Below, piece after piece: positions 60,846 through 64,000 of a stretch of 64,000 nt of DNA. The notes beneath the pieces are model-generated. The model was not told the DNA's origin. It searched no databases and saw only the letters and a program-made list of their open reading frames with translations. The stretch lies in assembly GCA_026706385.1 (NCBI GenBank), contig JAPOYV010000011.1, forward strand, positions 1 to 64,000, in the 5' to 3' direction. Numbering within the stretch: position 1 is the stretch's first letter; every line of letters starts with the position of its first letter. The translations under genes and the position numbers were made by a program. The stretch is from Gammaproteobacteria bacterium (GTDB lineage: Bacteria > Pseudomonadota > Gammaproteobacteria > Pseudomonadales > Azotimanducaceae).

Positions 60846-61862
60846 TCAGTCCGTACCGAGCACCGTAGGCTCGAGTTCGAGCCCGACGTGGTATTTGGCG
60901 AACACATCGTCGCGAATGCGACGAGCCAGGGCCAGTACGTCCGCCCCGGTGGCGCCGCCGTGGTTGACCAGCACCAACGGTTGCCGGGGCCAGACCTGCA
61001 CGGCGCCGTGCGCCACCCCCTTCCAGCCCGCGGCATCGATCAGGCGGGCCGCCGAGACCTTGATCCGATCGCTGACGGCGTAGCCTTCGATTGACAGCTT
61101 GCCGCGCAGCCGGTCGAAGGCGCCGGGGGTCACGACGGGATTCTTGAAGAAGCTCCCCACGTTTCCGACACGCCGAGGATCGGGGAGTTTCCGCCGGCGC
61201 ACCCGGGTGACAACGTCCGCGATCGCCCAATGGCTCGGTCGGATGCCCGAGCGGCGCAACGCGCGCGTCACATCCGGGTAGTCGGTGACCAGGCCGCGGT
61301 GACCGAGGATCATCGTCACCGCGACGATGATCGGCGCCGGCGAAGCGTCGCCGCCGCGCCTGAACGCGCTGTCTCGGTAACCGAAGCCGCAGTCCTCGAC
61401 GGTCAGCTCACGAAGCCCACCGCTACGCCGGTCGAAAACCGTCACGCTTTCCAGAACGTCCTTCAGCTCGCGTCCGTACGCACCGATGTTCTGCACCGGA
61501 GCCGCACCGACCGAGCCGGGGATGAGCGCGAGGTTCTCCAATCCGCCGATGCCAAGACCGAGCGTGGCGCAGACAACCTCGTGCCAGTCCTCGCCTGCGC
61601 CCGCGGTTACGCGCCAGCGGCTTGCGGCCAACCGTTCGACGCGTAGACCGCGGATGCGCAGCAGCAGCACAACACCCGGCAATCGCGACCGCAGCACGAG
61701 GTTCGAGCCACCGCCGACCACGGTCACGGGCCGGCCGGAAGCTTCGGCCTCGCGGAGGTTGTCCGCGAGCGCTTCGGCGTCGGCCACGATGCGGACCGCG
61801 TCGGCGACGCAGGGAACCCCGAGTGTATTGGGCACGAGGCGCGAGCACCGCGCCGCCGTCAC
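60846..61862 (-). CDS. murB: UDP-N-acetylenolpyruvoylglucosamine reductase
   Basis: A 338-residue FAD enzyme of peptidoglycan precursor synthesis. VTVVGGGSNLVLRSRLPG is the FAD pyrophosphate block; IPGSVGAAPVQNIGAYGREL and CGFGYRDSAFR follow; VGNVGSFFKNPVV carries the catalytic Ser region; the chain ends with a VxNHGGATGADVLALARRI block (type I MurB). The start is GTG at 61862, overlapping the alkB stop as GTGA. It converges with rne. Confidence 0.94.
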   Translation of the reverse strand: MTAARCSRLVPNTLGVPCVADAVRIVADAEALADNLREAEASGRPVTVVGGGSNLVLRSRLPGVVLLLRIRGLRVERLAASRWRVTAGAGEDWHEVVCATLGLGIGGLENLALIPGSVGAAPVQNIGAYGRELKDVLESVTVFDRRSGGLRELTVEDCGFGYRDSAFRRGGDASPAPIIVAVTMILGHRGLVTDYPDVTRALRRSGIRPSHWAIADVVTRVRRRKLPDPRRVGNVGSFFKNPVVTPGAFDRLRGKLSIEGYAVSDRIKVSAARLIDAAGWKGVAHGAVQVWPRQPLVLVNHGGATGADVLALARRIRDDVFAKYHVGLELEPTVLGTD

Positions 61863-62500
61863 GGCCCGGCCCCGACAGGCTCCGGGCGCGTCCAGCGGAA
61901 CGTGAAGTTGAGCCGCTCGCCCATCGGCCTCGCCGTGGGAGGCACCGCATGCTGGAAATCGCGTTGGCTCATCCCCCACATGAGCAGTAGCGAGCCGTGT
62001 TCAAGGATCTTGCCGATGCTCCCGCCACCGGCCTTAGGGCGCATGCGAAAGACGCGTTCCGCGCCCACGCTCAACGACGCGATCACGGGCTTAAGTCCGA
62101 GGTCGGTCTCGTCGTCCGCATGCCAGCCCAGCCGGTCGCCACCGTCGCGGAAGCGGTTGATCAGCACGAAGTTGAACCGCCACCCGACAGCGGCGGCCAC
62201 GTCGGCCGCCAGGGTCCGCAGCTGGTCGGTCCAAGGCTGGGCATGACGCTCGACCCCGCTGTAACGATAGCTGGCCCTCGGTTCGCCGTAGCACGCACTC
62301 AAGCGCCGGGCGGTCATGGTCCGCCCGAATAAGGTCACGCGTTCGTGGCACCAGTCCGCGCGGGCAAGTGTATCGGCGAGGAGTTCGTCAGCCCGAGCGC
62401 CGGGCAGGAAGCGCGGCACGTACAACGCTTGCGGCACACCGAAACCCTCGGCGACGGCCACCAACCCGGCAGGCGGCGTATAGGACATGGCGGGTATCAT
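61859..62500 (-). CDS. alkB: AlkB-like 2-oxoglutarate dioxygenase, DNA alkylation repair
   Basis: A 213-residue AlkB of the ALKBH2/3-like class. RLSACYGEPRASYRYSG is the substrate-side block; the HxD is in DRLGWHADDETDLG; SLSVGAERVFRMRPK follows; the distal His lies in RDFQHAVPPT and the two Arg in GERLNFTFRW. It removes methyl groups from 1-methyladenine and 3-methylcytosine. Its stop overlaps the murB GTG. ATG at 62500 or 62488 are both possible starts; neither has a good ribosome site. Confidence 0.92.
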   Translation of the reverse strand: MIPAMSYTPPAGLVAVAEGFGVPQALYVPRFLPGARADELLADTLARADWCHERVTLFGRTMTARRLSACYGEPRASYRYSGVERHAQPWTDQLRTLAADVAAAVGWRFNFVLINRFRDGGDRLGWHADDETDLGLKPVIASLSVGAERVFRMRPKAGGGSIGKILEHGSLLLMWGMSQRDFQHAVPPTARPMGERLNFTFRWTRPEPVGAGP

Positions 62501-62552
62501 ACGGGTAAGCGCCCCTTCCTAGGGCCAAGCACCTTCTTGGGATGAGGAATCC

Positions 62553-63323
62553 ATGCACATCGAAGACAAAGTCGCAGTGATCACCGGCGGCGCCTCGGGC
62601 CTCGGCCGGGCAACCGCGAAGACCGTGATCGAGGCGGGTGGCAAGGTCGCCATCCTGGACCTCAACGCCGACCTTGCCGAGCAGACCGCCGGCGAACTGG
62701 GCGACAACGCAGCGGCGTTCGCCGTCAACGTCACCGATGCCGCCTCGGCCGAGACTGCAATCGACGCCGTCATGGCCCGTTTCGGTGCGATTCACATCGA
62801 CGTGAACTGCGCCGGCATCGGCGCCGCCGCACGTACGGTCGGCCGCGAAGGCCCGCTCGACCTCGCGGCGTTCAATTTCGTCATCCAAGTCAATCTGGTC
62901 GGCACGTTCAACACCTTGCGACTCTGCGCGCACCACATGGCGAAGAACGAGCCGTTAGGCGCCGACGGCGAACGCGGGGTGATCATCAACACGGCATCCG
63001 TAGCGGCCTTCGACGGCCAGATCGGGCAAGCGGCCTACAGCGCCAGCAAGGGTGGCGTGGTCGGCATGACGTTGCCCATCGCCCGGGATCTCGCCCGCAA
63101 CGGCATCCGCGTGTGCACCATCGCACCCGGAATCTTCGAGACCCCGATGATGATGGGTGCGCCGGACCGCGTCAGGCTGCCGCTGATCGAGAGCGTGCAG
63201 TTCCCGGAGCGTCTGGGCGAGGCGCCCGAGTTCGCGTTGCTCGCCCGGCAGATCGTCGAGAACCCGTACCTGAACGGCGAGACCGTACGCCTCGATGGCG
63301 GCATCCGCATGCAGGCCCGGTAA
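62553..63323 (+). CDS. SDR family dehydrogenase, 3-hydroxyacyl-CoA dehydrogenase type II-like
   Basis: A 256-residue SDR close to the HSD10/3-hydroxyacyl-CoA dehydrogenase type II group. The NAD site is AVITGGASGLGRATA; VNCAGIGAAART, IINTASVAAFDGQIGQ (Ser) and AAYSASKGGVVGMTLP (Tyr, Lys) follow; IAPGIFETPMMM and PYLNGETVRLDGGIRMQ are group-typical. It probably oxidises 3-hydroxyacyl-CoA in beta-oxidation or branched-chain degradation. Divergent from alkB. Confidence 0.92.
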   Translation: MHIEDKVAVITGGASGLGRATAKTVIEAGGKVAILDLNADLAEQTAGELGDNAAAFAVNVTDAASAETAIDAVMARFGAIHIDVNCAGIGAAARTVGREGPLDLAAFNFVIQVNLVGTFNTLRLCAHHMAKNEPLGADGERGVIINTASVAAFDGQIGQAAYSASKGGVVGMTLPIARDLARNGIRVCTIAPGIFETPMMMGAPDRVRLPLIESVQFPERLGEAPEFALLARQIVENPYLNGETVRLDGGIRMQAR

Positions 63324-63411
63324 AGCCTTCGCCAGCCCGGGCCGCTGTCGCGTTAAGAAACAAAGCCCCTAGTACGTTGCTATTCCGTTCGACCGCGGTT
63401 CAACTCGAGAG

Positions 63412-64000
63412 ATGAGCGAAGCTTCTGGCCGGCGGAGCTCGGCGGGTTCTGGATGGGACGTTGCACCGCTAGCTGTTTTCGTTGCGGAAACACGAACGGC
63501 GCGTCGCCTAGCCCGCACTTGGGTGTTGGGCGTCCTTGCCGTCGGCACGACCTTCATCGGCTACGTATTCTTCGCCCAACTGCATAGCCAGATGTCCTCC
63601 TTCCTGCCGTCGGCGGTCACCTCGCCGCGGTTCCTGGTCGGCGCCTACGGCGGCTATCTCCTGTGGCTTCTCATGGCGGCCACCGTTTTCCTCGCCTTCG
63701 ATCTCGGCAACCGGGAACGCCGGGAGCGTATGAGCGACGTCCTCGACTCGCGCCCGGCGTCGAATGTCCAACTGCTCGCCGGTCGCCTTGTCGGCGTCAT
63801 CGTGACGCTCGCGGTGCCGTTGGTGGTGGCGTTCGCGCTGATTCAAGGCATAGGCGCCTTGGGACAGGCGCTGGACTGGCCGGTTCGTTCGACCATCGAA
63901 CCGGTTTCCCTTGCCGTGTTCCTGTTGGCCGACGCCTTGCCGGCCTTGGTGTTTTGGAGCGCCGCAGTGTTCCTGCTGGCGACGGCGCTTCGCAACCGAC
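63412..64000 (+). CDS. ABC-2-like membrane permease, 3' truncated by the window
   Basis: The frame opens at ATG 63412 and is still open at 64000 (196 codons). After a soluble N-terminus (VAETRTARRLARTW), membrane segments are seen: WVLGVLAVGTTFIGYVFFAQ, LVGAYGGYLLWLLMAATVFLAF, LVGVIVTLAVPLVVAFALI and a last one near FWSAAVFLLATAL. DLGNRERRERMSDVLDSRP followed by a GRLVG motif is typical of ABC-2 permease subunits of multidrug or export type. The ATPase partner is not in the window. GAGAG precedes the ATG. Confidence 0.7.
   Translation, partial: MSEASGRRSSAGSGWDVAPLAVFVAETRTARRLARTWVLGVLAVGTTFIGYVFFAQLHSQMSSFLPSAVTSPRFLVGAYGGYLLWLLMAATVFLAFDLGNRERRERMSDVLDSRPASNVQLLAGRLVGVIVTLAVPLVVAFALIQGIGALGQALDWPVRSTIEPVSLAVFLLADALPALVFWSAAVFLLATALRNR

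Overview
The window is GC-rich and densely coded, with about 62 protein genes, short intergenic gaps and frequent 4-bp start/stop overlaps. No rRNA, tRNA, CRISPR array, insertion sequence or prophage is visible. The right end carries a housekeeping block in the order typical of Gammaproteobacteria: rne, rluC, maf (yceF), yceD, rpmF, plsX, fabD, fabG, acpP, fabF, mltG, tmk, holB, then murB and alkB. That points to a gammaproteobacterium. The accessory content (six phytanoyl-CoA dioxygenase-family genes, a CaiB CoA transferase, a sulfatase, a GH3 glycosidase, a molybdenum hydroxylase, several peptidases) resembles marine or host-associated heterotrophs. This placement is inference.

Region 1 to 10 kb: a partial nucleotidyltransferase; a VapBC-type pair whose toxin gene overlaps a PhyH dioxygenase; a VOC protein; a GrdB-like selenoprotein read through an in-frame UGA that is followed by a SECIS-like hairpin; two more PhyH enzymes; and a tight catabolic operon (amidohydrolase, CaiB, enoyl-CoA hydratase, GST, PhyH). 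Region 10 to 25 kb: a cupin-like/TPR pair, an S9 peptidase, a MaoC-like hydratase, PhyH, a Gfo/Idh/MocA-aldo/keto reductase fusion, TlpA, SRAP (yedK type), AKR, sulfatase, acyl-CoA dehydrogenase, oligopeptidase B and a GPP34 protein. Region 25 to 40 kb: rhodanese; a TPP riboswitch controlling a TonB-dependent receptor (probable thiamine-compound uptake); nucleoside hydrolase; a PhyH-HEAT fusion; a secreted unknown; PhyH; VOC; HIT; S33 hydrolase; GH3; LLM oxidoreductase; ThuA; and a retropepsin-like pair. Region 40 to 48 kb: a three-subunit molybdenum hydroxylase operon and two peptidases. Region 48 to 62.5 kb: the fatty-acid/phospholipid and RNA-processing block, which lacks fabH and pabC at their usual places. 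Region 62.5 to 64 kb: an SDR dehydrogenase and the start of an ABC-2-like permease.

The most notable non-genic signals are three families of short palindromic repeats. One is a 45-bp unit inserted twice in frame inside rluC, with a third copy after the 2Fe-2S subunit gene. One is a double-hairpin REP-like element with compensatory stem changes at 32962 and 52067. One is a GC-rich hairpin at 5341 and 25213. A 16-bp perfect inverted repeat also overlaps the end of the selenoprotein gene.
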